Below are positions 16,999 through 26,188 of a stretch of DNA of 64,000 nt, one piece after another. The position numbers and the translations under genes were made by a program. Source of the DNA: Mycobacterium sp. 852014-52450_SCH5900713 (lineage in GTDB: Bacteria > Actinomycetota > Actinomycetes > Mycobacteriales > Mycobacteriaceae); the NCBI RefSeq assembly GCF_001667075.1, contig NZ_LZIL01000060.1, forward strand, positions 1 through 64,000, given 5' to 3'. The first letter of the stretch is position 1; each line of letters begins with the position of its first letter. The notes beneath the pieces are model-generated. The model saw only the letters and a program-made list of their open reading frames with translations, did no database searches and had not been told where the DNA came from.

Positions 16999-18249
16999 AT
17001 GATGAACATGGGTCCGGTTTCGCTGGATATGGATGGGCGCCAAGTCACCATCACCCACCCGGACAAAGTGGTGTTCGAAGCCCACGGCGGCATGGGGCCG
17101 CACACCAAACTTGACCTGGTCCGTTACTACCTGTCCGTGGCCGAGGGCGCGCTGCGCGGGGCGGCCGGCCGGCCGATGATCCTGAAGCGCTTCGTCAAGG
17201 GCATCTCCGAGGAGGCGGTGTTCCAGAAGCGCGCGCCGAAGAACCGGCCCGACTGGGTCGACGTCGCCGAACTGCACTACGCGCGCGGCACGTCGGCCGC
17301 CGAGGCAGTCATCCATGACGCCGCCGGACTGGCGTGGGCGATCAACCTGGGCTGTGTCGACCTCAACCCGCACCCGGTGCTGGCCGGCGACCTCGACCAT
17401 CCCGACGAACTGCGGGTCGACCTGGATCCGATGCCCGGGGTCTCCTGGCGGCGGATCGTCGACGTCGCGCTGGTGGCCCGCGAGGTGCTGGAGGACTACG
17501 GCCTGACCGCGTGGCCGAAGACCTCCGGGAGCCGCGGTTTTCACATCTACGCGCGGATCGCCCCGCGCTGGGAGTTCCGGCAGGTGCGGCTGGCCGCCCA
17601 GACCGTGGCCCGCGAGGTCGAGCGGCGGGTGCCCGACGCGGCGACCAGCCGATGGTGGAAGGAAGAACGCGAGGGGGTGTTCGTCGACTTCAACCAGAAC
17701 GCCAAGGACCGCACGGTCGCGTCCGCGTACTCGGTGCGGGCGACGCCGGACGCCCGGGTGTCGACGCCGCTGTTGTGGGACGAAGTCACCGAACGCCTTC
17801 CCGAGGAGTTCACCATCGACACCGTGCCCGGCCGGTTCGCCGCGATGGGTGACCCGTGGGAGGGGATGGACGACGCGGTCGGTGAGCTCGACCGGCTGCT
17901 GGTGCTGGCCGAGGAGATGGGACCCCCGGAGCGCGCGCCGAAGGGATCCGGCACGGCCGACGGCCGACGCCGGTCGGTGATGCCGCTTATCGAGATCGCC
18001 CGCACCAAGACCAAGGACGAGGCGCTGGCCGCGCTGGACACCTGGCGCGACCGCCACCCGGACGTGTCTCGCCTGCTGCAACCGGTCGACGTATTGGTCG
18101 ACGGCATGCGCGGGCCGAGTTCGATCTGGTATCGCATTCGGGTCAACCTGCAGCATGTGCCGGCCGACCAGCGACCTCCGCAGGAGGAGCTGATCGCCGA
18201 CTACAGCCCCTGGGAAGGTTACGGGGGCAAGCAGAAGCCGTCGAGCTGA
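16999..18249 (+). CDS. LigD-type polymerase/primase domain protein (Rv0269c-like)
   Basis: About 416 residues with the archaeo-eukaryotic primase fold of the LigD polymerase domain: HPDKVVF near the N-terminus, the metal-binding DLDP in ELRVDLDPMPG, then KTSGSRGFHIYARI for nucleotide binding. The C-terminal region (RRSVMPLIEIARTKTKDEALAALD) differs from canonical LigD, and there are no ligase or nuclease domains. Such stand-alone polymerases (PolD1/PolD2 in mycobacteria) can add ribo- or deoxynucleotides during repair. Three in-frame ATGs cluster at 16999, 17002 and 17008; none has a good Shine-Dalgarno sequence, so the mRNA may be leaderless. It converges on narU. Confidence 0.85.
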   Translation: MMNMGPVSLDMDGRQVTITHPDKVVFEAHGGMGPHTKLDLVRYYLSVAEGALRGAAGRPMILKRFVKGISEEAVFQKRAPKNRPDWVDVAELHYARGTSAAEAVIHDAAGLAWAINLGCVDLNPHPVLAGDLDHPDELRVDLDPMPGVSWRRIVDVALVAREVLEDYGLTAWPKTSGSRGFHIYARIAPRWEFRQVRLAAQTVAREVERRVPDAATSRWWKEEREGVFVDFNQNAKDRTVASAYSVRATPDARVSTPLLWDEVTERLPEEFTIDTVPGRFAAMGDPWEGMDDAVGELDRLLVLAEEMGPPERAPKGSGTADGRRRSVMPLIEIARTKTKDEALAALDTWRDRHPDVSRLLQPVDVLVDGMRGPSSIWYRIRVNLQHVPADQRPPQEELIADYSPWEGYGGKQKPSS

Positions 18250-18259
18250 GGGCGGGCGG

Positions 18260-19675
18260 CTACACCCCGGCCCCCGCCTGCGTGTGGTAGGCGTTGCCCT
18301 TGCGCAGGTAGCAGTACCAGGTGACCACCAGTAAGGCCAGGAAGAAGCCCACGTAGAACCGCAGTGCGGGCTCGATGCTGCCGAATTGCGATTTCGACCA
18401 GGCGTACGCCAGCGGCACGACGAACCCGCCGAAGGCGCCGATCGACGAGATCACGCCCAGCGCGCCAGCGGCCTGGCGACGCATGTGCGCCATGGTGTCG
18501 GGATCGCCGCCGGCGAGCTGCCCCTTGATCACGAAGATCCTCGAGATCATCCGATAGGTCGAGCCGTTGCCGATGCCGGTCGCGACGAACAAGAACATGA
18601 AGCTGGCGAAGAACAGCGGCAGATTCTTGGCGTTGACCGACCACAGCGCCGCCGCGGCGCCCGCGGCGAGCATGACGAAGCTGACCGCGGTGATCCGCGC
18701 GCCGCCGATCCGGTCGGCCAGCTTGCCGCCTAGGGGCCGGATGACCGAGCCGATCGCCGCGCCGAGGAACGCCCAGGTCAACGCGATGTCGCCGCGGCCG
18801 AACACCGTCTTGAGCAGGGTCGGAAAGGCCGCCGAGTAGCCGATGAATGATCCGAATGTGCCGATGTAGAGCAGCGACATGACCCAGGTGTCGGGATGCC
18901 GCAGCGACTGCCAGACCGGCCGCACGTCGGCCTTCGCCTCGGACAGGTTGTTCATGAAGACGAATGCGCACACCGCGGCCACCACGGCCAGCGGCACGTA
19001 GAACAGACCGGCGCGCGCCAGCGCCACCCCGCCGCCGGCGACGACGATAGGCGGGATGATCTTCTGCACCACCGCGACGCCGACGTTGCCGCCGGCCGCG
19101 TTGAGGCCCAGCGCCCAGCCCTTGTCCTTCTCCGGGTAGAAGAACGAGATGTTGGCCATCGACGAGGCGAAGTTGCCGCCACCGAAGCCGGCGGTCGCGG
19201 CGATCGCCACCAGGACGGTGAACGAGAGGCCGGGATGGCTGACCGCCCAGGCCAGCAGCACGCACGGGATCAGCAACAATGCCGCCGAGATGGTCGTCCA
19301 GTTGCGGCCGCCGAACAGGGGGACCGCGAAGGTGTAGGGCAGGCGTAGGAAGGCGCCGACGCCGCTCGGGACGGCGACCAGGCACAGCGCCTGGCTGGCG
19401 GTCAGCGCCCAGCCGGACGCGGACGGATGCCCGTGGGGGCCGGCGGTCATCTGGACCACCACGATGCTCCACAACATCCAGACGCTGAAGCCGACGTGCT
19501 CGGCGAAGATCGAGAAGATCAGGTTGCGGCGGGCGATCGGTTTGCCGGTGGTCTCCCAGAATGCGGGGTCTTCGGGCCGCCAGTCGTCGATCCAGTGCCC
19601 GCCCCGGTGCGGCGGGCGCTCAGGCGCGGGCGCAAGGACCGGAGCGATCGGCTCTTCAGAAGTCGTCGTAGTCAC
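18260..19675 (-). CDS. narU: Nitrate/nitrite MFS transporter NarU
   Basis: A 471-residue major-facilitator protein with about 12 membrane helices. It carries the NarK-family nitrate signature in GFGGGNFASSMANISFFYPE and the second Gly-rich signature in helix 11 (GALGVISSIGAFGGFVVPLAYA). The N-terminal 45 residues are cytoplasmic and include DWRPEDPAFWETTGKPIARRNL, shared with the narK3 product in this window (DWNPEDTAAWEAGNKKIARRNL). It probably imports nitrate or exports nitrite. The direction cannot be read from the sequence. It is divergent from a TetR gene, 129 bp apart. Confidence 0.88.
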   Translation of the reverse strand: MTTTTSEEPIAPVLAPAPERPPHRGGHWIDDWRPEDPAFWETTGKPIARRNLIFSIFAEHVGFSVWMLWSIVVVQMTAGPHGHPSASGWALTASQALCLVAVPSGVGAFLRLPYTFAVPLFGGRNWTTISAALLLIPCVLLAWAVSHPGLSFTVLVAIAATAGFGGGNFASSMANISFFYPEKDKGWALGLNAAGGNVGVAVVQKIIPPIVVAGGGVALARAGLFYVPLAVVAAVCAFVFMNNLSEAKADVRPVWQSLRHPDTWVMSLLYIGTFGSFIGYSAAFPTLLKTVFGRGDIALTWAFLGAAIGSVIRPLGGKLADRIGGARITAVSFVMLAAGAAAALWSVNAKNLPLFFASFMFLFVATGIGNGSTYRMISRIFVIKGQLAGGDPDTMAHMRRQAAGALGVISSIGAFGGFVVPLAYAWSKSQFGSIEPALRFYVGFFLALLVVTWYCYLRKGNAYHTQAGAGV

Positions 19676-19804
19676 GCCCCGACGTTAGGAAAGGACTGTT
19701 ACCGGGCCGCGTGGCCACAGTTACGCCGGAGATACGTGGATCTCGCAGTGGCCTTCGAGCCTCTGTCAGAACTTTTCGCACCCAGAATGCGGGAGAATCG
19801 CCAC

Positions 19805-20389
19805 ATGCCGGCGACTGACCAGCCCCTGGGGCTGCGGGAACGCAAGAAGATCAAGACCCGCCATGCCCTGCGCCGCGAGGCGTTCCGGCTGTTCGACGCC
19901 AACGGCTACGGCGCCACCACCGTCGAACAGATCGCCGACGCCGCCGATGTGTCACCCAGCACCTTCTTCCGCTATTTCCCGTCCAAGGAGTCGCTGCTGC
20001 TGGCCGACGACCTCGATCCGCTGATAATGGCCGCGTTCGACGCCCAGCCGCCCGAGCTGTCGCCGAGCCAAGCCATCCGCCGCGCCTACGCCACGACGAT
20101 GGCCGGCCTGTCACCCGAGCAGTTGGAGTTCGAGAACACCCGGCAGCGGCTGATCTTCTCGATACCCGAGCTCAAGGCCGCCCTCTACGACGAGTACTAC
20201 CGCACCGTGAACGTCATGGCGGAGGCCATCGGTCGCCGGATCGGCCGTGGCGCAACCGATTTCGAAGTCCGCGTGTACGTCGGCGCGATGGTCGGGGCCA
20301 TGATGGCGGCGTTCGACAGCGCGCCGCAAACGGCCGACACCGTCTATCGGGCGCTGGACTTCCTGGACGCCGGCATGCCGCTGGACTGA
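19805..20389 (+). CDS. TetR/AcrR family transcriptional regulator
   Basis: A 194-residue protein. The helix-turn-helix is textbook: LRREAFRLFDANGYGATTVEQIADAADVSPSTFFRYFPSKESLL, at about residues 18-62. The C-terminal domain is small and helical (VRVYVGAMVGAMMAAFD). ATG 19805 has GGGAGA upstream. It is divergent from narU and 55 bp upstream of fecB2 on the same strand, so it could regulate either. In M. tuberculosis I do not recall a TetR gene here; the oplA gene (Rv0266c) I expect in this interval is missing. Confidence 0.88.
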   Translation: MPATDQPLGLRERKKIKTRHALRREAFRLFDANGYGATTVEQIADAADVSPSTFFRYFPSKESLLLADDLDPLIMAAFDAQPPELSPSQAIRRAYATTMAGLSPEQLEFENTRQRLIFSIPELKAALYDEYYRTVNVMAEAIGRRIGRGATDFEVRVYVGAMVGAMMAAFDSAPQTADTVYRALDFLDAGMPLD

Positions 20390-20444
20390 GCGCGCAACCG
20401 CGCGGCGATGCCCTGGCGGGCAGGGAACGCGATAATCTCACGCG

Positions 20445-21443
20445 ATGCGCCAGGGTTGGAATCGACGGGGATTCTTGCAGCTCGCGGGGGCTGCGACGGT
20501 CGCCGCGGTCGCCGGTGCTCCGGCGGCATGCTCGTCGGGCAAACCGTCGTCGGGTGCCCCCGGCGGCAAATCGGTGACCATCAATCACCTGTTCGGTGAG
20601 ACCGTCATCAAGGAGCCGCCCAAGCGCGTGGTCAGTGCCGGCTACACCGAGCAGGACGACCTGCTCGCGGTCGGCGTGGTGCCGATCGCGGTGACCTACT
20701 GGTTCGGTGATCAGCCGTTCGCGGTGTGGCCGTGGGCCCAGCCCAGGCTCGGCGGGGCACAGCCGGTGGTGCTGAACCTCGACAACGGGATCCCGGTCGA
20801 CCAGATCGCGGGCCTCAAACCGGATTTGATCGTGGCCACCAACGCGGGCGTGGACGCCGACACCTATCAGAAGCTTTCCGCGATCGCCCCGACCGTGCCG
20901 CAGTCGGACGGCGACGCCTTCTTCGAACCGTGGAAGGAGCAGGCCACCGCCATCGGACAGGCGGTGTTCCAGGCCGACCAGATGAAATCGCTGGTCGACG
21001 CCGTCGACCAGAAATTCACCGCCGTCGGCAAGGAACACCCGGCCTGGACGGGCAAGAAGGCGTTGCTGATGCAGGGCACGCTCTGGCAGGGGACCATCGT
21101 CGCGACCATGGCCGGCTGGCGCACCGACTTCCTGAACCAGATGGGGTTGGTGATCGCCGACAGCATCAAGCCTTTCGGCACCGATCACCGCGCCGTCATC
21201 CCCCGCGATCACATCAGGGCGGTGCTCGATTCCGCCGATGTAATCATCTGGACAACCGAGAACCCCGACGACCAAAAGGCATTGCTCGCCGACCCCGACG
21301 TAGCGGCCTCCCAGGCCACCGCGCAGAACCGGCACATCTTCACCACCAAGGAGCAGGCCGGCGCGATCGCCTTTTCCTCGCCACTGAGCTACCCCTTGGT
21401 CGCCGATCAGCTCCCCCCGCAAATCGGCAAAATCCTCGGTTAG
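20445..21443 (+). CDS. fecB2: Iron-siderophore ABC transporter substrate-binding lipoprotein FecB2-like
   Basis: A 332-residue protein. The N-terminus has a twin-Arg (NRRGFLQLAG) followed by a hydrophobic stretch and a lipobox ending at Cys29 (APAAC), so it is probably a Tat-exported lipoprotein. The body is a helical-backbone periplasmic binding fold: KRVVSAGYTEQDDLLAVGVVPIAV, then IAGLKPDLIVATNAG, and NRHIFTTKEQ near the end. It would capture ferric siderophore or heme-type ligands outside the membrane. No permease or ATPase gene is adjacent, and no IdeR box was seen upstream. Confidence 0.82.
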   Translation: MRQGWNRRGFLQLAGAATVAAVAGAPAACSSGKPSSGAPGGKSVTINHLFGETVIKEPPKRVVSAGYTEQDDLLAVGVVPIAVTYWFGDQPFAVWPWAQPRLGGAQPVVLNLDNGIPVDQIAGLKPDLIVATNAGVDADTYQKLSAIAPTVPQSDGDAFFEPWKEQATAIGQAVFQADQMKSLVDAVDQKFTAVGKEHPAWTGKKALLMQGTLWQGTIVATMAGWRTDFLNQMGLVIADSIKPFGTDHRAVIPRDHIRAVLDSADVIIWTTENPDDQKALLADPDVAASQATAQNRHIFTTKEQAGAIAFSSPLSYPLVADQLPPQIGKILG

Positions 21444-21555
21444 ATCCCGGCCGCGCCAGCGGCGTTTGAGCGTTTGCTAAGGCAGCTCTGGCAGTGTTCG
21501 AAAATCCGTGGCTCGCCCCTCGCCCGCTCGGCGATGGGGAGGTTACCGTCGAGTA

Positions 21556-22230
21556 ATGAGCGTGACGGACCTTATTGACAACGTGTCCAAGGACCTGCCG
21601 ACGGAACTGGTCGGCAACACGGTTCTGGACTTCGGCGACAACGCGCTTCTGCTGCAATGCGGCAGCACCGCCGAGGTATTGGCGTGGGCGGCGCAGCTGC
21701 GCGCCGCGGCGCTGCCCGGTGTGGTCGACATCGTGCCGGCCGCCCGCACGGTTCTGGTGAAGCTGGACGGCCCCCGCAGCCAAGGGGTGATCCGTCAGCG
21801 ACTGCGCAAGATGCGGGTCGCCGCCGAGGAGCTCGCCGCGCCCGAACGCCGTGCCGACGTGGTCATCGACGTCGTATACGACGGCCCGGACCTGGCGGAG
21901 GTCGCCGGCCATACCGGGCTGAGCATCGCGCAGGTGATCGACGCGCACACCGGTTCGCTGTGGCGGGTCGGATTCAGCGGGTTCGCCCCGGGTTTCGCGT
22001 ACCTGGTCGACGGCGACGCGCGCCTTCGGGTGCCGCGCCGCACCGAGCCACGCACCTCGGTGCCCGCCGGCTCGGTCGGCCTGGCCGGTGAGTTCAGCGC
22101 GATATACCCGCGCCAGTCGCCCGGTGGCTGGCAGCTGATCGGCCGCACCGACGCGGTCCTGTGGGACCTCGAACGGCCCGAGCCGGCGCTGCTGACACAG
22201 GGCATGTGGGTTCAGTTCCGGGCCGTCTGA
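21556..22230 (+). CDS. pxpB: 5-oxoprolinase subunit PxpB (KipI/allophanate hydrolase subunit 1 family)
   Basis: A 224-residue protein with the family's central motif [29 protein letters not shown] and the following [27 protein letters not shown]. Together with PxpC and PxpA this family hydrolyses 5-oxoproline to glutamate using ATP. It is followed after 15 bp by pxpC, so the two form an operon. PxpA (LamB/YcsF family) is not in the window. ATG 21556 is chosen because the first residues ([13 protein letters not shown]) are a sensible N-terminus. The gene corresponds to Rv0264c. Confidence 0.85.
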   Translation: MSVTDLIDNVSKDLPTELVGNTVLDFGDNALLLQCGSTAEVLAWAAQLRAAALPGVVDIVPAARTVLVKLDGPRSQGVIRQRLRKMRVAAEELAAPERRADVVIDVVYDGPDLAEVAGHTGLSIAQVIDAHTGSLWRVGFSGFAPGFAYLVDGDARLRVPRRTEPRTSVPAGSVGLAGEFSAIYPRQSPGGWQLIGRTDAVLWDLERPEPALLTQGMWVQFRAV

Positions 22231-22245
22231 GGTAAGGAGATCGCC

Positions 22246-23163
22246 GTGAGCACCCTGGAGATCCTTCGCACCGGACCGCTCGCCGTCGTCCAGGACCTGG
22301 GCCGGCCGGGACTCGCCCACCTCGGCGTGAGCCGGTCGGGGGCCGCCGACCGCCGCGCACACCAGTTGGCCAACCGCCTGGTGGCCAACCCCGATGACCG
22401 CGCCACGGTCGAAGTGACGCTCGGCGGTTTCGCCGCCAGGGTCCGGGGCGGCGACATCGACATCGCCGTGACAGGGGCAGACGCCAACCCGACCGTCAAC
22501 GGGATTAAGTTCGGCACCAACAGCATCCAGCACGTCCGCGACGGCCAAACGATCGCCCTGGGCACGCCGAGCGCCGGGCTGCGCACGTACCTGGCGGTGC
22601 GGGGCGGCATCGCCGTGGAGCCCGTGCTCGGCTCGCGCAGCTACGACGTGATGTCGGCCATCGGCCCGTCGCCGCTGCGAGCGGGAGATCAGCTCCCGGT
22701 CGGTGAGCACACCCTGGACTACCCCGAACTCGATCAGGCGCCGGTGGCGGCGATCACCGGCAACATGGTCGAGCTGGCGGTGGTGCCCGGGCCGCGCGAC
22801 GATTGGTTCGTCGACCCCGATGCCCTGGTGCACAACGATTGGGTGGCATCCGATCGCAGCGATCGGGTGGGAATGCGATTGGTCGGCCGCCCCCTGCAGC
22901 ACTGCTACCCGGACCGCCAGCTGCCCAGCGAGGGGACCACCCGCGGCGCGATTCAGGTGCCGCCCAACGGTTTACCGGTGATCCTCGGGCCCGACCACCC
23001 GGTCACCGGCGGCTACCCGGTGGTGGGCGTGGTGGTCGACGAGGACATCGACAAAATCGCCCAGGTGCGCCCCGGACAGTCGGTGCGCCTGCACTGGTCG
23101 CGCCCGAGGGTGCTGGCGGGCGTCCAATCGCAGTCCGGCGTCGCGGTCTTGCCGTTTTCCTAG
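22246..23163 (+). CDS. pxpC: 5-oxoprolinase subunit PxpC (KipA/allophanate hydrolase subunit 2 family)
   Basis: A 305-residue protein starting at a GTG (22246) with AAGGAG nine bases ahead. Family motifs: [35 protein letters not shown] at the N-terminus, [19 protein letters not shown] in the middle, and [18 protein letters not shown] late. It partners PxpB in 5-oxoproline cleavage. It corresponds to Rv0263c. In M. tuberculosis the next gene is aac(2')-Ic; here about 400 bp of non-coding sequence follows and narK3 comes next. Confidence 0.85.
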   Translation: MSTLEILRTGPLAVVQDLGRPGLAHLGVSRSGAADRRAHQLANRLVANPDDRATVEVTLGGFAARVRGGDIDIAVTGADANPTVNGIKFGTNSIQHVRDGQTIALGTPSAGLRTYLAVRGGIAVEPVLGSRSYDVMSAIGPSPLRAGDQLPVGEHTLDYPELDQAPVAAITGNMVELAVVPGPRDDWFVDPDALVHNDWVASDRSDRVGMRLVGRPLQHCYPDRQLPSEGTTRGAIQVPPNGLPVILGPDHPVTGGYPVVGVVVDEDIDKIAQVRPGQSVRLHWSRPRVLAGVQSQSGVAVLPFS

Positions 23164-23561
23164 CCGGAATGTATTCCAGCTCACATAAAGTCGCCCGGCC
23201 GAGCCGAATCACTTGAAATGGGTGGCCATTTCGGTATTCGCCACCTACAGGGTTTTACCAGATAACTGGTAATCAACTTACAGGCGATTCGGGCCGTATT
23301 GAGTTGACCCGACTCCGTCTCGAATGTGAGCATCGAAATGCACGGCGGGGCATCCCTCTTCATTCGGGGCGCCCACTTCTCTTCCCGTTGTGCGGCTGAA
23401 TGGGTCCTGACGAGAGGGAGTCTTATGCACGCCTCCGTGCGGAGTGGCGTACTCCCGCCATCCCAAGGCGCACAATCGGATTCACCGACAGCCGACCGGA
23501 AATGAGCACCGCCCCGTGCCGTTCCCCGAAAACATCGCAGTCGACGAAAGGTGACAATCGG
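23164..23561. other. Intergenic region upstream of narK3, no gene seen
   Basis: 398 bp with no protein-like frame; an upstream extension of the narK3 frame to 23400 is poor in composition. It holds an 18-bp inverted repeat (23255) and a possible GlnR-like half site, GATAAC-N6-TCAAC, overlapping it. No aminoglycoside acetyltransferase sequence is present. Confidence 0.6.
23255..23272. promoter_or_regulatory. Inverted repeat upstream of narK3, operator candidate
   Basis: TTACCAG, ATAA, CTGGTAA: perfect seven-base arms with a four-base spacer in the narK3 leader, about 290 bp before the start. It is in an AT-rich patch. The regulator is unknown; GlnR and the NnaR-type protein are candidates from pathway knowledge. 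Confidence 0.45.
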
Positions 23562-24959
23562 ATGGCCCGCAATCACCACATCGCGGACTGGAATCCAGAA
23601 GACACGGCGGCCTGGGAGGCCGGCAACAAGAAGATCGCGCGCCGCAATCTGTTATGCACCATCGCAGGCGACCACGTCGCCTTCTCGATCTGGACGCTGT
23701 GGCCCGTCATGGCACTGTTCATGCCTTCGCACATCTACGGCTTCTCCGCCGGCGACAAGCTGCTGCTGGGCGCCGTCGCCACCCTGGTCGGCGGGCTGGC
23801 CCGCATTCCCTACACCCTGGGCATCGCGACGTTCGGTGGTCGCAACTGGACCGCCTTCTCGGCCTTCGTGCTGCTGATCCCGACGGCCGGCACCATCGTG
23901 TTGCTCGCCAACCCCGGACTGCCGCTGTGGCCGTTCGTGGTATGCGCCGCGCTGACCGGGCTGGGTGGCGGCAACTACGCGGCTTCGCTGGCCAACGTGA
24001 ACGCCTTTTACCCGCAGCGGCTCAAAGGCTCGGCGCTGGCCGTCAATGCCGGTGTCGGCAACCTCGGGGTGGCGGTGATCCAGCTGGTCGGGCTGTTGGT
24101 GCTCGCCACGGCCGGGCACGAGGCACCGTATTGGGTGTGCGCGGTGTACCTGGTGATGCTGGCGATCGTGGGCATTGGGGCCGTGCTGTTCATGGACAAC
24201 GTCGGCCACGGCACGCAGCTGAACACGATGCGGTCGATCCTGGTCGAGCGCGACACCTACGTGATCTCCCTCCTCTACATCTGCACGTTCGGCTCCTGGA
24301 TCGGCTTCTCCTTCGCCTTCGGTCAGGTGATGCAGGTCAACTTCCTGGCCAACGGCGAAAGCGCCAAGCACGCGGCGCTGCACGCCGCGCAGGTGGCCTT
24401 CATCGGACCGCTGCTGGGCTCGCTGGCGCGCATCTACGGTGGCCGGCTGGCCGACCGCAGGGGTGGCAGCCGGGTGACGCTCGGCGTGCTCGTCGGGATG
24501 ACCCTGGGCGCCGGATTGCTGGTTTTCATGAGCACTTTCGATGATCGCAATTCCGGGGCGCACTCGACCAGCATGATCGGCTACGTCGTCGGCTTCATGG
24601 TGTTGTTCATTCTGTCCGGGATGGGCAACGGTTCGGTGTTCAAGCTCATCCCCTCGGTATATGAGGCGCGTAGCCGCGCCCTGGAGACGGGCGAGGACGA
24701 GCGGCGCCACTGGGCGCGCGCCAAGTCCGGATCGCTGATCGGCGTCTGCTCCGCGGTGGGCGCCCTCGGCGGCGTGGGCATCAACCTCGCGCTGCGCCAG
24801 TCCTACCTGGCTACCGGCACGGAGACGTCGGCATACCTGGCGTTCCTCGCCTCCTACGTCGTGGCAGCGATCATCACGTGGATGGTGTACGTGCGGCGGC
24901 CGGTGCTGCCCGCCGAGGCGGCGAACGGTGAGACGGCAGGCGCGCTGGCCCGCGTGTGA
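23562..24959 (+). CDS. narK3: Nitrate/nitrite transporter NarK3
   Basis: A 465-residue MFS protein with about 12 membrane helices and both nitrate-porter signatures: GLGGGNYAASLANVNAFYPQ and, late, SLIGVCSAVGALGGVGINLAL. The N-terminus DWNPEDTAAWEAGNKKIARRNL mirrors NarU. The ATG at 23562 is preceded by AAAGG and gives a length close to M. tuberculosis NarK3 (469). It is the first gene of a run leading to the nnaR-type regulator and the siroheme chelatase, which supports a role in nitrate or nitrite uptake for assimilation by nirBD. Confidence 0.88.
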   Translation: MARNHHIADWNPEDTAAWEAGNKKIARRNLLCTIAGDHVAFSIWTLWPVMALFMPSHIYGFSAGDKLLLGAVATLVGGLARIPYTLGIATFGGRNWTAFSAFVLLIPTAGTIVLLANPGLPLWPFVVCAALTGLGGGNYAASLANVNAFYPQRLKGSALAVNAGVGNLGVAVIQLVGLLVLATAGHEAPYWVCAVYLVMLAIVGIGAVLFMDNVGHGTQLNTMRSILVERDTYVISLLYICTFGSWIGFSFAFGQVMQVNFLANGESAKHAALHAAQVAFIGPLLGSLARIYGGRLADRRGGSRVTLGVLVGMTLGAGLLVFMSTFDDRNSGAHSTSMIGYVVGFMVLFILSGMGNGSVFKLIPSVYEARSRALETGEDERRHWARAKSGSLIGVCSAVGALGGVGINLALRQSYLATGTETSAYLAFLASYVVAAIITWMVYVRRPVLPAEAANGETAGALARV

Positions 24960-24998
24960 GGGTGGCCTCACTGTGGGCAATGCGTAAGCAATTGCCAG

Positions 24999-25014
24999 GT
25001 AACGCAACCGAAAT
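24999..25014 (+). promoter_or_regulatory. GlnR-box-like sequence upstream of nnaR
   Basis: GTAAC-GCAACC-GAAAT resembles the actinobacterial GlnR half-box GTnAC-N6-GAAAC, 22 bp before the nnaR start. Only one half-box pair is visible, so this is weak evidence for nitrogen control. Confidence 0.3.
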
Positions 25015-25036
25015 CTGACAGGCATACACAGGTGAT

Positions 25037-26188
25037 ATGGCCCGGCCCGACTCCCCGCCGCTGACGGGTTACCGCATCGCGGTGACCTCCGCCCGGCGCT
25101 CCGAGGAGCTGTGCGCGCTGCTCAGCCGACAAGGCGCCGAGGTGTGCAGCGCACCCGCGATCAACATGATCGCGCTGCCCGACGATGACGAACTGCACCG
25201 TAACACCGAGGCGTTGATCGCCGAGCCACCCGACATCCTGGTCGCGCACACCGGCATCGGGTTCCGCGGCTGGCTGGCCGCGGCCGAGGGATGGGGGCTG
25301 GTCAGCCCGCTCATCACCGCCCTATCGTCGGCGCGGATCGTCTCGCGCGGACCCAAGGCGACCGGCGCGCTGCGCGCCGCCGGTCTGCACGAGGAGTGGT
25401 CGCCGGACTCCGAGTCCTCGCAGGAGGTGCTGGAATACCTGCTCAACTCGGGTGTGGCCGGACTGCGGGTGGCGGTCCAGCTGCATGGCGCCGCCGACGC
25501 GTGGGATCCCTTCCCGGAATTCCTCGGCGGGTTGCGCATGGGGGGCGCCGAGGTGGTGCCCGTCCGGGTGTACCGGTGGAAGCCAACGCCGTTGGGCGGC
25601 ACGTTCGATCAGCTGGTGACCGGGATCGCGGGACGGCAGTTCGATGCGGTCACCTTTACGTCGGCGCCCGCGGCCGCGGCGGTGCTGGAGCGCAGCCGCG
25701 AGCTGGACGTCGAAGACCAGGTGCTGGGCGCCCTGCGCAGCGACGTGCACGCGATGTGCGTCGGCCCGGTGACCTCCAAGCCGTTGATCCGCAAAGGCGT
25801 GCCGACGTCTTCCCCGGAACGAATGCGGTTGGGCGCCTTGGCCCGTCACGTCGCCGAGGAGCTACCGCTGCTGGGTTCGTGCGCGGTGACCGCCGCCGGC
25901 CACACGGTCGATATCCGCGGCACTTGCGTGCTGGTGGACGGCTCGATCAAGGTGCTGTCGCCGTCCGGCATGGGGATACTGCGCGCGCTGGCGAAACGCC
26001 CCGGCGACGTCGTCGCCCGCGGGGACCTGCTACGCGCACTGCCCGGCAACAGCAATGACCCGCACGCCGTCGACACGGCCGTGCTGCGGCTGCGAACAGC
26101 TTTGGGCGACAAGAACATCATCGCGACGGTGGTCAAGCGTGGGTACCGGCTCGCGACCGAGCAGCGGGCGAGTTCCCCATGGCGCTGA
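25037..26188 (+). CDS. nnaR: HemD-like/winged-helix nitrate assimilation regulator NnaR (Rv0260c-like)
   Basis: A 383-residue two-domain protein. Residues 1-265 resemble uroporphyrinogen-III synthase (GYRIAVTSARRSEELCALLSRQGAEV, then DAVTFTSAPAAAAVLE). Residues 285-378 form an OmpR-type winged helix: VLSPSGMGILRALAKRPGDVVARGDLLRAL, then HAVDTAVLRLRTALGDKNIIATVVKRGYRL. By established work on the M. smegmatis homolog NnaR, such proteins act with GlnR on nirBD and narK3. The HemD domain may sense a tetrapyrrole or have lost catalysis; that is inference. It lies 77 bp after narK3 and overlaps the chelatase gene by ten bases. Confidence 0.85.
   Translation: MARPDSPPLTGYRIAVTSARRSEELCALLSRQGAEVCSAPAINMIALPDDDELHRNTEALIAEPPDILVAHTGIGFRGWLAAAEGWGLVSPLITALSSARIVSRGPKATGALRAAGLHEEWSPDSESSQEVLEYLLNSGVAGLRVAVQLHGAADAWDPFPEFLGGLRMGGAEVVPVRVYRWKPTPLGGTFDQLVTGIAGRQFDAVTFTSAPAAAAVLERSRELDVEDQVLGALRSDVHAMCVGPVTSKPLIRKGVPTSSPERMRLGALARHVAEELPLLGSCAVTAAGHTVDIRGTCVLVDGSIKVLSPSGMGILRALAKRPGDVVARGDLLRALPGNSNDPHAVDTAVLRLRTALGDKNIIATVVKRGYRLATEQRASSPWR

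Noticed and set aside
5954-21477. TTTGAGCGTTTGC occurring exactly at 5954 and 21465
   Set aside because: Dozens of 13-base matches are expected by chance in 64 kb of biased composition, and the two sites have different contexts.
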